A stretch of 21,389 nt of DNA, from positions 1-21,389 of the IMG/VR virus record IMGVR_UViG_3300046817_000813; one strand, written 5' to 3'. Source of the stretch: a virus. Below are positions 6,094 to 12,263 of this stretch, piece after piece. Under the pieces are notes generated by a model, which was not told the origin of the DNA, ran no database searches, and worked only from the letters and a program-made list of their open reading frames with translations. A program made the position numbers and the translations under genes. Every line of letters starts with the position of its first letter. The first letter of the stretch is position 1.

Positions 6094-6585
6094 TCAAAAG
6101 GTTTTGTAGATGGCGAGCGCGTCCGCGAAGGGCAGCGCATTGAGGATCTGCGAGGCTTTCAGGCTCGCCAGCGACGCGGCCAGCGCGGCCGGTGTATCGA
6201 AGGCGAGCGAGGCATGGTGTTTGGTCTGGTAGCACTTGCCCTCGCGCAGGAACATCACGTGGCGCTTGAGCGCGCGCGTCAGGTCGCGCGCCGTCAGGTG
6301 ATCGTGCAACAGGTCATCGATCACGCCGGCGCCGTCGGGCTGGTAGGTGAAAAAGCCGCCGGGCTCGTCGTCGGCCTTGATGTTGGTCACGATGCGCGGC
6401 AGCGTCGCGGCGTAGGCGTCGAGGGTCTTTTCCAGCTCGCGCGGGTGAATGTGCGTATGTCCCCCGCGGCCTTCATTGTCGGCCGTGCCGGCGCGCTTGC
6501 CATCCACCCAGATGGTGGCCTCGAAACAGGACGTTTCCTCGCTCGCAAAAGCGGCATATTTGACGGCGCGTAGTTCGATTTTCAT
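6094..6585 (-). CDS. Phage accessory protein, unknown function (163 aa)
   Basis: The ATG at 6585 has GAAGGAAA about 8 bases upstream and lies 23 bases after the leader hairpin of copy B; the longer frame upstream runs through that element and the previous gene. The N-terminal half looks like a small beta sheet (MKIELRAVKYAAF, then FEATIWVDGKRAG) followed by NEGRGGHTHIHP, with two His that could bind metal. The C-terminal half is helical (ALKRHVMFLREGK). I do not recognise a named family. It is followed 16 bases later by the next start, in the same transcript. Confidence 0.6.
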   Translation of the reverse strand: MKIELRAVKYAAFASEETSCFEATIWVDGKRAGTADNEGRGGHTHIHPRELEKTLDAYAATLPRIVTNIKADDEPGGFFTYQPDGAGVIDDLLHDHLTARDLTRALKRHVMFLREGKCYQTKHHASLAFDTPAALAASLASLKASQILNALPFADALAIYKTF

Positions 6586-6608
6586 GTGCGGGTTTCCTTC
6601 GTTGATTC

Positions 6609-6667
6609 GCAGCGGAATGCTGCCTGATGCCGCCCCGGATATCGGGCGACATCGGGCAGGGTTCAGC
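6609..6667 (-). repeat. Duplicated structured intergenic element, copy B
   Basis: Second copy of the element at 5671-5730, in the same orientation and the same gene-to-gene position. The small hairpin (6609-6623) is kept, with loop bases changed but GCAGC and GCTGC arms intact. The outer stem pairs CTGCC...GATG with CATC...GGGCAG, so different bases still pair, as expected if the RNA structure is under selection. Confidence 0.7.
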
Positions 6668-6974
6668 CCACCTGCAGGCATTTGTGGCAGGCCGTGCACT
6701 CGACCCAGTCGACGCCGCCGCGGCGGTCCATGTGCACCGTCGGATATTCGCAAGGCACCGCGCAGCGGCACCAGCGCGCGGCCTCACGTGCCAGCGCGCG
6801 GGCCCGTGCCGGTGTCAGCTGGCCCGAGCCCTCGCACGCGAAGCACGGCATGCGCGTGACCGATTCGCTGCGGCCGGCCGGGCCGAACGTGGTGACCGGC
6901 ACGTCATACCGGCCGGTGCCTTTGCACGTCGGGCAGGACTTCGACTTGCCCCGGATATCGGCCGCGGCGGTCAT
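6663..6974 (-). CDS. DnaJ-type zinc-finger protein (103 aa)
   Basis: Two CxxCxGxG repeats are clear: Cys14-x-x-Cys17 with Gly19 and Gly21, and Cys44-x-x-Cys47 with Gly49 and Gly51, the zinc-binding pattern of the DnaJ central domain. The C-terminal half has a second Cys cluster (Cys69, 71, 75, and Cys93, 96, 99) that could hold another zinc. There is no J domain or peptide-binding domain, so this is a stand-alone zinc protein rather than a chaperone. Such small proteins occur in phage accessory regions and may bind protein or nucleic acid. The start ATG overlaps the stop of the upstream gene (ATGA). Confidence 0.7.
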   Translation of the reverse strand: MTAAADIRGKSKSCPTCKGTGRYDVPVTTFGPAGRSESVTRMPCFACEGSGQLTPARARALAREAARWCRCAVPCEYPTVHMDRRGGVDWVECTACHKCLQVG

Positions 6975-7273
6975 GCCAGCCCCCCGCGCGGCGCGTTGAG
7001 ATGGCCGATAATTTCATGCGCGCAGCAATAGGCCACGTGCGCGTAGTGGTGGCGCCGGTCATTGGACCGCGGAAGCTTGGCCGCGCGGGCCGAAGCGTAG
7101 AAAGCTTTCGCGGCAAGGGCCGCGCAGCGCGCGCGCGTCAATTCCCCTTCGACCATCACGGCGAGACGCACCACGGATTGTTCGCAGTCCGCGGCCGCGG
7201 CATCGTTGCCCATGGCGCGGAAGACGCGCGCGCGCTTGGCGTAAAAAATGGCATTTTCGCTAGAGGTATACAT
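6971..7273 (-). CDS. Small helical protein, unknown function (100 aa)
   Basis: The ATG at 7273 with AAGGGAA about 8 bases upstream is chosen over the GTG at 7354, which would touch the stop of the small membrane gene but place the 11-bp hairpin at 7315-7343 inside the gene. The protein is Ala/Arg-rich and almost all helical, with three Cys (30, 50, 83 region plus a neighbouring Cys84) and a His-rich stretch (RRHHYAHVAYCCAHE) that may bind metal. Unrecognised. The stop overlaps the zinc-finger gene start. Confidence 0.55.
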   Translation of the reverse strand: MYTSSENAIFYAKRARVFRAMGNDAAAADCEQSVVRLAVMVEGELTRARCAALAAKAFYASARAAKLPRSNDRRHHYAHVAYCCAHEIIGHLNAPRGGLA

Positions 7274-7314
7274 TTGCTTTTTCCCTTCTCTTGATCCGGT
7301 CGAATGTGACCGCC

Positions 7315-7343
7315 ACGCGCCAGCCTTCGGGGGGCTGGCGCGT
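7315..7343 (-). other. Perfect 11-bp intergenic hairpin
   Basis: The arms ACGCGCCAGCC (7315-7325) and GGCTGGCGCGT (7333-7343) are fully complementary with a 7-base loop. No T-run follows on the minus strand, so this is probably an mRNA-stability or processing structure rather than an intrinsic terminator. It lies between the tiny membrane gene and the 100-aa gene. Confidence 0.7.
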
Positions 7344-7354
7344 AGCTGTTGCAC

Positions 7355-7504
7355 TCAGCGGCGCCGGCGCCTTGGCCGCGGCGCCGGGCCTTCGGCGCCG
7401 TCGCATACGCCCCAGATGATCAAGGCGACGATCGCGAAAATGCCTACCATGATCGCGATGGCGACAATGCCCATCGGGTCTGCCAATTCCTGCGCCAGTG
7501 TCAT
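7355..7504 (-). CDS. Small single-span membrane protein with polybasic tail (49 aa)
   Basis: The ATG at 7504 overlaps the stop of the gp88-like gene (ATGA) and opens a 49-codon frame ending in TGA at 7355-7357. Residues about 11-31 are one long hydrophobic span (GIVAIAIMVGIFAIVALIIW), followed by CDGAEGP and a terminal RPRRRRR. The positive tail would stay on the cytoplasmic side. Such small phage membrane proteins can act in superinfection exclusion or envelope changes, but the sequence does not say. It is below usual gene-finder length limits and easy to miss. Confidence 0.6.
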   Translation of the reverse strand: MTLAQELADPMGIVAIAIMVGIFAIVALIIWGVCDGAEGPAPRPRRRRR

Positions 7505-8325
7505 GCGGCCACCTGCAGCGCAAGCGGGTTTGCAATCTGGTACTGAACGCGACGGTTAAACTTCGCCGCATCGATCACGAAAGGCCCGGTACTTTTCTTG
7601 GCGCGGCCCTTGGCCTTCAGGCCGACGACAACGCCAGCCGGATCAAGGAATCGCAGATCGGTCTCGTCGCCGTTGACCACGGGCCGCCCAAGGAATTCGG
7701 CCGGGAATTTGCCATCGCGAAAGCACACTACGATGTTCAGGCCCGCGGCCATGGCCTTGGCCACGTGCGGCAGGTAGCCGGCCGCGGAACTGAACGAATA
7801 GCTCAGGTGATAATTGCCGATGTGCGACACGCGGCGATTCGAAATTTTGGTGTAATCGTAGGCGGTCAGGTCCGGGAAAGCCGCGAACATGTGCGGATAG
7901 GTGGCGCCGTTCCGGATGACCGGGACATTTTCCCAGCGGATGTCTGAGGTACCATTGAGGCGCAGGACTGGCGTTAGACCACGCTTCAGCGCGCGACGCT
8001 GGAAGGCCTCAACCTCGCGCACCAATTGCGCGAGAAAGGCCGGCCGGTCTAGGTGAAACCAACGGGTGCGCGCGATGCGGCAGCGCTGAACCGGATTTTC
8101 CGGCAGCGGGCCGGCCGGTGTATCGAACGTGGCGCCGTTTTTTGAGTAGCTGGAATGCAAGCCCGACACGTTCAGACATTCGTGCACGCATTGCGCCAGC
8201 GTGGCCATCGGGCAGACTTCGAACCCGCTAGCATTCGCGGGCGCGAGATACAGCACGGCGGTCATAAAGCCGCGGGCCTGACCTTTGACCGTCTTGGCGT
8301 TTGAATCGATGTTGAGTAATTGCAT
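7501..8325 (-). CDS. Gp88-like phage protein (274 aa)
   Basis: The pattern fits the phage family known from mycobacteriophage gene product 88. The opening MQLLNIDSNAKT is a typical start for it. There is a Cys cluster (Cys38, Cys46, Cys50 in CPMATLAQCVHEC), a basic RTRWFHLDR segment (86-94), then LRLNGTSDIRWE (121-132), YDYTK (156-160) and NYHLSYSFSS (171-180). The conserved Cys group suggests a metal or iron-sulfur site, but the biochemical activity of the family is not established to my knowledge. The ATG has AAGGA about 11 bases upstream and a promoter candidate at 8368-8397, so this is the first gene of the minus-strand block. Codons are less G/C-ending than in the head genes. Confidence 0.75.
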   Translation of the reverse strand: MQLLNIDSNAKTVKGQARGFMTAVLYLAPANASGFEVCPMATLAQCVHECLNVSGLHSSYSKNGATFDTPAGPLPENPVQRCRIARTRWFHLDRPAFLAQLVREVEAFQRRALKRGLTPVLRLNGTSDIRWENVPVIRNGATYPHMFAAFPDLTAYDYTKISNRRVSHIGNYHLSYSFSSAAGYLPHVAKAMAAGLNIVVCFRDGKFPAEFLGRPVVNGDETDLRFLDPAGVVVGLKAKGRAKKSTGPFVIDAAKFNRRVQYQIANPLALQVAA

Positions 8326-8367
8326 GGTGGCGCTATCCTTCGGAACACGGCGAAATACCGTGCGCGA

Positions 8368-8397
8368 AGTATAGGACGAAACGTCCGCCTAGCGCAA
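8368..8397 (-). promoter_or_regulatory. Promoter with embedded operator for the minus-strand block
   Basis: On the minus strand TATACT (8368-8373) is a 5-of-6 match to the -10 box; TTGCGC (8392-8397) sits 18 bases upstream as a weak -35. Filling the spacer next to the -10 is GGACG-AAA-CGTCC (8374-8386), a perfect 5-bp-arm inverted repeat ideally placed for a repressor to block polymerase. Transcription would start near 8361, giving a short leader before the gp88-like gene at 8325. Confidence 0.55.
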
Positions 8398-8478
8398 TAG
8401 CTACAGCGTCACAATTTCACGCTTTCGCCGCGGCCGGCGTTGACGTGATCGGCCGGCTGGCGTAGCGTTCCGGACTCG

Positions 8479-8526
8479 AAAAAATTTTTGGCCCGTTGAC
8501 CTGGCGCGCGGCCGAAAAAAATTTTT
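8479..8526. repeat. Paired A-tract/T-tract blocks upstream of the small terminase gene
   Basis: Two near-identical blocks, six A then five T at 8479-8489 and seven A then five T at 8515-8526, each preceded by CG and followed by G, with centres 37 bp apart. AnTn tracts bend or stiffen DNA and are common at protein-assembled sites. TTGAC boxes lie beside them (8440, 8496, 8525), but none has a convincing -10 partner. Similar blocks occur on the other side of the terminase gene (9632-9640, 9715-9724). Confidence 0.6.
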
Positions 8527-8549
8527 GACGTATCAAGGTCTTCCGCGCG

Positions 8550-9104
8550 ATGTCCGATCATTCCGGCAATCCCATCGCGCCAGCCGAACCCCCCGCAACA
8601 TCCGAAGCAAAACCCGACGTCGGCGCCAGCAAACAACATCACGGCGGAGCCGGCCACCCCATGGACCAAGGCCCGCTTGTCGCCGAAATCTGCGAACGAT
8701 TGGAACGCGGCGAAGACCTAACTTCCATCTGCCGCAGTGATCCAAAATTCCCGAGCTATAACGCCATTCGCGATTGGGCGGAAAATTCGGCCGAAGTTGG
8801 TGCAAACATCGCCCGCGCGCGTGCACGTGGTTTTGACACTATCGCATTGAATTGTCGAAAGATTGCGCGCGGCGACACAGAGGCCGGCAGCACGGGCGAC
8901 ACGCAACGCGATCGCCTGATTGTCGACACCGATTTAAAGCTTTTGGCCAAATGGGATCCCAAGAGATACGGCGATCTCTTGCGACTGGGCGGGCCGAACG
9001 GCGAAAGCTTGGCGCCGCCCGTGGTGAATCAGTTCATTGTGCAGCCGGTCATTGCGGTCGCGCGGCCCGCGGCGCTTGAGGTTGAGCCCGATGCTGGCGC
9101 CTGA
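8550..9104 (+). CDS. terS: Terminase small subunit
   Basis: Recognises viral DNA and hands it to the large subunit for packaging. The pattern is that of the Sf6-type small-terminase family: an N-terminal helix-turn-helix (about 43-80: ICERLERGEDLTSICRSD, then SYNAIRDWAENSAE), a helix with ANIARARARGFDTIA, and the family-typical ending LLAKWDPKRYGD (131-142). Before it is a Pro/Ala/Ser-rich segment (1-37), probably disordered; a later in-frame ATG at 8661 could be the start, but neither start has a strong Shine-Dalgarno. Codons here end in A or T more often than in terL or portal. Unusually, terL does not follow at once: two small genes and a long intergenic region separate them. Confidence 0.8.
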   Translation: MSDHSGNPIAPAEPPATSEAKPDVGASKQHHGGAGHPMDQGPLVAEICERLERGEDLTSICRSDPKFPSYNAIRDWAENSAEVGANIARARARGFDTIALNCRKIARGDTEAGSTGDTQRDRLIVDTDLKLLAKWDPKRYGDLLRLGGPNGESLAPPVVNQFIVQPVIAVARPAALEVEPDAGA

Positions 9105-9357
9105 ATGCCGGCTCTGTGGCGCGCGCCATTGGACGAATGCGCCGCACGTATTCCCGGCCGAAGGCCCGCGGCCGGCGCCTGAGTCACGGCGAGAGTCACG
9201 GCGAGAGTCACGGCCGGCGCCGCGTGAGTCACCAAGGCCCGCGGCCGTGACTCGCAAGCGGCCGTTGACGCCGGCCGAACGTCGGGCCCGGTGGCGCAAG
9301 GCGAACCCCGAAAAGCACGCGGCGCAGCAGGCGCGCTACCGCAAGCGGAAAGTGTAG
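9091..9357 (+). CDS. Small basic Arg-rich protein with Cys pair (88 aa)
   Basis: Starts at ATG 9091, overlapping the end of terS by 14 bases. It opens with CRLCG and a His (ECRLCGARHW, 5-14), like half of a zinc knuckle. A Pro/Arg/Glu/Ser repeat follows (ESRRESRRESRPAPRESPRP), encoded by the 12-bp DNA repeats at 9181-9214. It ends in a strongly basic RRARWRKANPEKHAAQQARY segment (67-86). This C-terminal style occurs in many small phage proteins thought to bind DNA. A stronger start was not found. It may be a DNA-binding partner of terS; function not known. Confidence 0.5.
   Translation: MLAPECRLCGARHWTNAPHVFPAEGPRPAPESRRESRRESRPAPRESPRPAAVTRKRPLTPAERRARWRKANPEKHAAQQARYRKRKV
9181..9214 (+). 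repeat. Three 12-bp-spaced GAGTCACGGC iterons
   Basis: GAGTCACGGC occurs at 9181, 9193 and 9205, exactly 12 bp apart. A partial GAGTCAC follows at 9226-9232 and the inverted complement GCCGTGACTC at 9244-9253. They lie inside the 88-aa frame and encode its Arg/Glu/Ser repeat, so they may simply be coding; their spacing near terS also resembles protein-binding iterons. Confidence 0.6.
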
Positions 9358-9745
9358 CGTCGGCGCCACATGCCGGCCGGTATACTATTACACCTAGCCC
9401 AATCAATGACTTGCGGGCGATTTGACATAATGGCTATATGTGCACGTTCGTTCAGGTTGGGCGTTTTGCTAGACGAATCAATAACTTGCGGCCAGGGGCT
9501 CGAGCCCGGCCCTTGGCGCGGCCGCGGCGCCGGGCCGGCGCCAGCCCAGAATTCCCGGCCCCCCCGGCCCCCCGAATCGGTCCGGATCCGCACGCGCGCA
9601 GCGGCGCGCAAAACTCTGCCTCACCCCCCCGAAAATTTTTCATTTGGACCCCCCCGGATTTTTGGACCCCCCCCGGAAAAAAGTATGCTCGCCGGGCGCG
9701 ATGAGGATCCCGGCAAAATTTTTTCGAAAGGCGAGGAGGCGGATC
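9358..9745. other. Long intergenic region with repeats and C-runs
   Basis: This 388-base stretch has no gene I trust. It holds a 16-bp direct repeat AATCAATRACTTGCGG (9401-9416 and 9476-9491, one mismatch); -10-like TATACT (9381-9386) and CATAAT (9426-9431) without good -35 partners; and a very GC-rich self-complementary section (about 9500-9545). Next come three runs of C (9624-9630, 9649-9655, 9667-9674), two of them within GGACCCCCCCGGA-type repeats, and AnTn blocks at 9632-9640 and 9715-9724. Strand-specific function is unclear; a packaging-recognition or control site is the best guess. Confidence 0.55.
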
Positions 9746-10153
9746 ATGGACACGCACGCGATCGAGTGGGCGGTGGCGCGGTGGCACGCGGAGGTCGGAC
9801 ACAGGCCGCTGGTGAACGTGCACCGCCGGAGTCTGGATGACACGTGGCGGCAGGTGATCCGGCATTTCGGCGGGGATCCGTTTTCGCTCATCGGGCCGGC
9901 GCACGACGAGCTGCTGGCGGCGCTCGAGCCGGGCGAGCGGGCCGCGATGTTCGCCGACGGGCCGAGCGAGTCGGCGCTGGACCTGGCGTTGCGGTTCCAC
10001 GCGGTGTACGAGCGGCTGGCGCCGGCCTACGGGTATGAAACGCGGCCCGACACGCGCGCGTTCGATGCCGGTTCGAAGAACGGGCGGCTGATGATCGCGG
10101 TGTGCGAGGAGCTGCTCGGGCAGTGGCGCGACGCGCAGGGCGGCGGGTCGTGA
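9746..10153 (+). CDS. Phage protein, unknown function (135 aa)
   Basis: The start ATG 9746 has an excellent GAGGAGG site at 9733-9739. The frame stays open upstream through the C-run repeats, but that part looks non-coding. The sequence is helical with conserved-looking Trp/His/Arg groups (WAVARWHAEV, 8-17; SLDDTWRQVIRHFGGDP, 28-44), an Ala/Glu-rich middle and GSKNGRLMIAVCEELL near the end. It has no membrane segment. I do not recognise a named family. Lying between terS and terL it might help packaging or regulate late genes. It is followed by the double hairpin at 10158-10197. Confidence 0.65.
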   Translation: MDTHAIEWAVARWHAEVGHRPLVNVHRRSLDDTWRQVIRHFGGDPFSLIGPAHDELLAALEPGERAAMFADGPSESALDLALRFHAVYERLAPAYGYETRPDTRAFDAGSKNGRLMIAVCEELLGQWRDAQGGGS

Positions 10154-10197
10154 AAAAAAAGGGAAGTGAGCTAGAGCACACTTCCCTTTCGTGTGCT
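10153..10197. terminator. Overlapping alternative hairpins before terL; minus-strand intrinsic terminator
   Basis: Hairpin 1 pairs AAAGGGAAGTG (10158-10168) with CACTTCCCTTT (10179-10189), 11 bp. Hairpin 2 pairs AGCACAC (10175-10181) with GTGTGCT (10191-10197). They share 10179-10181, so only one can form fully. On the plus strand hairpin 1 has no T-run after it; on the minus strand it is followed by T residues (10153-10160 read as A on plus), a good terminator for antisense transcription. Confidence 0.6.
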
Positions 10198-10210
10198 AGG
10201 GGCGCCTGAC

Positions 10211-11566
10211 ATGCCCGCCTACGACGAGCGCGTGCAGGTCCGCCGGGTGCACGTGCAGATTCCGGGGCCGCTCATGCCGCTGCTGGAACTCGGCCGCTGG
10301 CGCTTCAAGATCGCCCACGGCGGCCGCGGCGGGGCCAAGAGCCACTCGTTCGCCCAGGCGCTGATCATGCTGGCCGACCAGAACCCGCTGCGCATCGCCT
10401 GCTGCCGCGAGGTGCAGAAGACGCTGGCCGAATCCTCCAAGCAGGTACTCGAGGACTACATCGACCGCATGGGCGTGGCCGACTCGTTCTCGATCATCAA
10501 GAACGCGATCATCCACCGCCGCACCGGCAGCGCGTTCGGCTTCCACGGCCTGCGCGAACACACCGCCAAGTCGATCAAGTCGCTCGAGAACGTCAACATC
10601 GCCTGGGTCGAGGAGGCCGACTCGGTGTCCAAGCGCTCCTGGGAGATGCTCATTCCCACGATCCGCCCCGCGCAAAAAGGCGCCGTGTCGGAGATCTGGG
10701 GCTCGTTCAACCCGGACAAGGCCGACGACTACGTCTACGACCGCTTCGTCGCGCACACCGACCCCGACGCGCTGGTCATCCCCGTGAGCTGGCGCGACAA
10801 CCCGTTCTTCCCGCCGGTGCTGGAAGCCGAGCGGGTCAAGATGCGCGCGCTCAACGAGGATCTCTACCAGCACATCTGGGAAGGCAAGTGCCGCTCCGAA
10901 GTGGGCCTCATGTTCAAGCGCACCATGTTCGGCTGGTACGACCGCCTGCCCGAGCGCCTCTCGCTGTACATGTCTTCCGACTACGCGGTGACGCAGGACG
11001 GCGGCGACTTCACCGAACACGGCCTCTTTGGCCTCGATGAAACCGGCGAGACGTTCCTCGTTGACTGGTGGTACGGGCAGACCGCGCCGGAAGCGTGGAT
11101 CGAGGCGGCCGTGCACCTCATCCGCGCCTACAAGCCGCTGATCTGGTTCGAGGAGAAAGGCCAGATCCTGCGCGCGCTGACCGCGGCGATCGACGCGCGC
11201 CTGTTCGAACAGGATCCGCCGGTGTGGGTCTACCGCCACCCGCTGGCGTCCGCCGGCAACAAGGCCGCGCGCGCGATGGGCTTCCTGGCGCGGTGTTCGG
11301 CCGGCAAGGTGCACCTGCCGCGCGGCGCGGCCTGGGCCGAGCGCCTGGTCAACCAGCTGTGCGCGTTCACCGGCGAGAAAGGCCGCATCGACGACGGCGT
11401 GGACGTGTGTTCGCTGTTTTCGCGCGGCCTTGACGCGACCATGAATGCGCGGGAAGCTGCGCCGGCGCCGAAAAAGCCGTTCGTGCCGTTTACCCGCGCG
11501 CACTTCGAGGGCATCTCGGTGGACGAGGCAGAGGAAATCGAACGCAAGCGGGAGTACTACTCGTGA
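10211..11566 (+). CDS. terL: Terminase large subunit (ATPase-nuclease)
   Basis: The packaging motor that cuts concatemeric DNA and pumps it through the portal. The Walker A loop is GGRGGAKS at 37-44; Walker B runs through NVNIAWVEEAD (about 127-137) with the catalytic Glu near 135. Residues about 260-400 are the RNase-H-like nuclease domain: SSDYAVTQDGGDFTEHG, then LIWFEEKGQ, then DDGVDVCSLF near 396-405 carry the expected acidic residues. Length 451 is normal for the PBSX/Terminase_3-like group. ATG 10211 is chosen because AGGGG lies about 9 bases upstream; a GTG at 10193 is also in frame but lies in the hairpin. Its stop overlaps the next GTG start. Confidence 0.92.
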   Translation: MPAYDERVQVRRVHVQIPGPLMPLLELGRWRFKIAHGGRGGAKSHSFAQALIMLADQNPLRIACCREVQKTLAESSKQVLEDYIDRMGVADSFSIIKNAIIHRRTGSAFGFHGLREHTAKSIKSLENVNIAWVEEADSVSKRSWEMLIPTIRPAQKGAVSEIWGSFNPDKADDYVYDRFVAHTDPDALVIPVSWRDNPFFPPVLEAERVKMRALNEDLYQHIWEGKCRSEVGLMFKRTMFGWYDRLPERLSLYMSSDYAVTQDGGDFTEHGLFGLDETGETFLVDWWYGQTAPEAWIEAAVHLIRAYKPLIWFEEKGQILRALTAAIDARLFEQDPPVWVYRHPLASAGNKAARAMGFLARCSAGKVHLPRGAAWAERLVNQLCAFTGEKGRIDDGVDVCSLFSRGLDATMNAREAAPAPKKPFVPFTRAHFEGISVDEAEEIERKREYYS

Positions 11567-11934
11567 GCAAGGCCAAAGTCCTTCCCACCGTCGTGCCGGC
11601 CCTGTCGGCCTGGGCGATCCTGGTCGAGATCAAGAAGCCCGGCGAGCCCGTCGACTACTACGCCGAGCCGGTCATCGCCTGGCTCATCGACCCGCGCGGC
11701 GGGCCGCCCGTGCCGGTGACGGCCAAGGGCCGCGCCACGGTCGTCGCGCCCCTGCTGCGCCCCGACGACTCGGTCCGCCACGGCGATTACGACTACCCGG
11801 ATTTTTCCGCGTTCCTGCGCCACCAGCGCGGCGATGCCTGGGCGCCGGGCGAGCCGGCCGCCGCGGACGATTCGGTGCCGCTGGACCGGGCCACCGGCGA
11901 GCCGATCATCCGGCCCAAGCTGCTGGACTCCTGA
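11563..11934 (+). CDS. Small head-module protein, unknown function (123 aa)
   Basis: GTG at 11563 overlaps the terL stop (GTGA) and has GGGAG 8 bases upstream. The protein has a hydrophobic beta pattern early (WAILVEIKKPGEPVDYYAE, 17-35), another around TAKGRATVVAPLL, and a loop with Asp/Tyr (HGDYDYPDF), ending in a Pro/Asp-rich tail. It looks like a small beta-rich domain. No family recognised; it is conserved in position beside terL, so a packaging or head accessory role is possible. Confidence 0.65.
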   Translation: MSKAKVLPTVVPALSAWAILVEIKKPGEPVDYYAEPVIAWLIDPRGGPPVPVTAKGRATVVAPLLRPDDSVRHGDYDYPDFSAFLRHQRGDAWAPGEPAAADDSVPLDRATGEPIIRPKLLDS

Positions 11935-11936
11935 AC

Positions 11937-12263
11937 ATGAAATTCCGCGGGCCGGCCACCGCCACGCACTGGGCGCCGCAGATCCCCAGGAAAAACCCGT
12001 ACTCGCAGAACCTGCAGGGCGCCGCTTGGGAGGCGTTCGAGCTGTCCAACCAGTACTACGCCCGCGCCGCGGCCGAGTACCCGGCGCATCCGGACTACGC
12101 CCTGAGCCTGCAAGGCACCGCCGCCGGCCTGCGCGTGGGCGCCCGGCAAGCCGCCCAGATGGCCAGGGACGCGCAACGTGAACGTGATCGGAAGTCTCGA
12201 GTGGAAAAAGTACACAAGGCAGCATCCGCACCTGGTGCGCGCCGCCAACGAGCCGGTGTATGA
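11937..12263 (+). CDS. Small unknown protein; coding signal changes frame near its end (108 aa)
   Basis: Starts two bases after the preceding stop. Residues 1-80 look normal for this genome, with G/C in nearly every third codon position, and contain a helical Ala/Tyr-rich segment (AAWEAFELSNQYYARAAAEY). After about 12172 the third positions in this frame become A/T-rich and the translation turns into Arg/Lys/Gln low-complexity, while another frame (from 12178) takes on the G/C-ending pattern. The stop TGA at 12261 overlaps the next start. So the last 30 residues may not be true coding. Unknown function. Confidence 0.55.
   Translation: MKFRGPATATHWAPQIPRKNPYSQNLQGAAWEAFELSNQYYARAAAEYPAHPDYALSLQGTAAGLRVGARQAAQMARDAQRERDRKSRVEKVHKAASAPGARRQRAGV

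Noticed and set aside
9181-9214. CRISPR-like repeats.
   Set aside because: Repeat unit is only 10 bp with 2-bp gaps, inside a coding frame; no spacers of CRISPR length.
9370-9840. A plus-strand frame through the intergenic region into the 135-aa gene.
   Set aside because: No ribosome site; Pro/Arg-rich translation of repeats and C-runs; the real gene starting at 9746 uses another frame with a strong ribosome site.
10196-11503. A 435-codon minus-strand frame opposite terL.
   Set aside because: Antisense shadow of terL; composition is Arg/Val/Gly/His-rich and without motifs.
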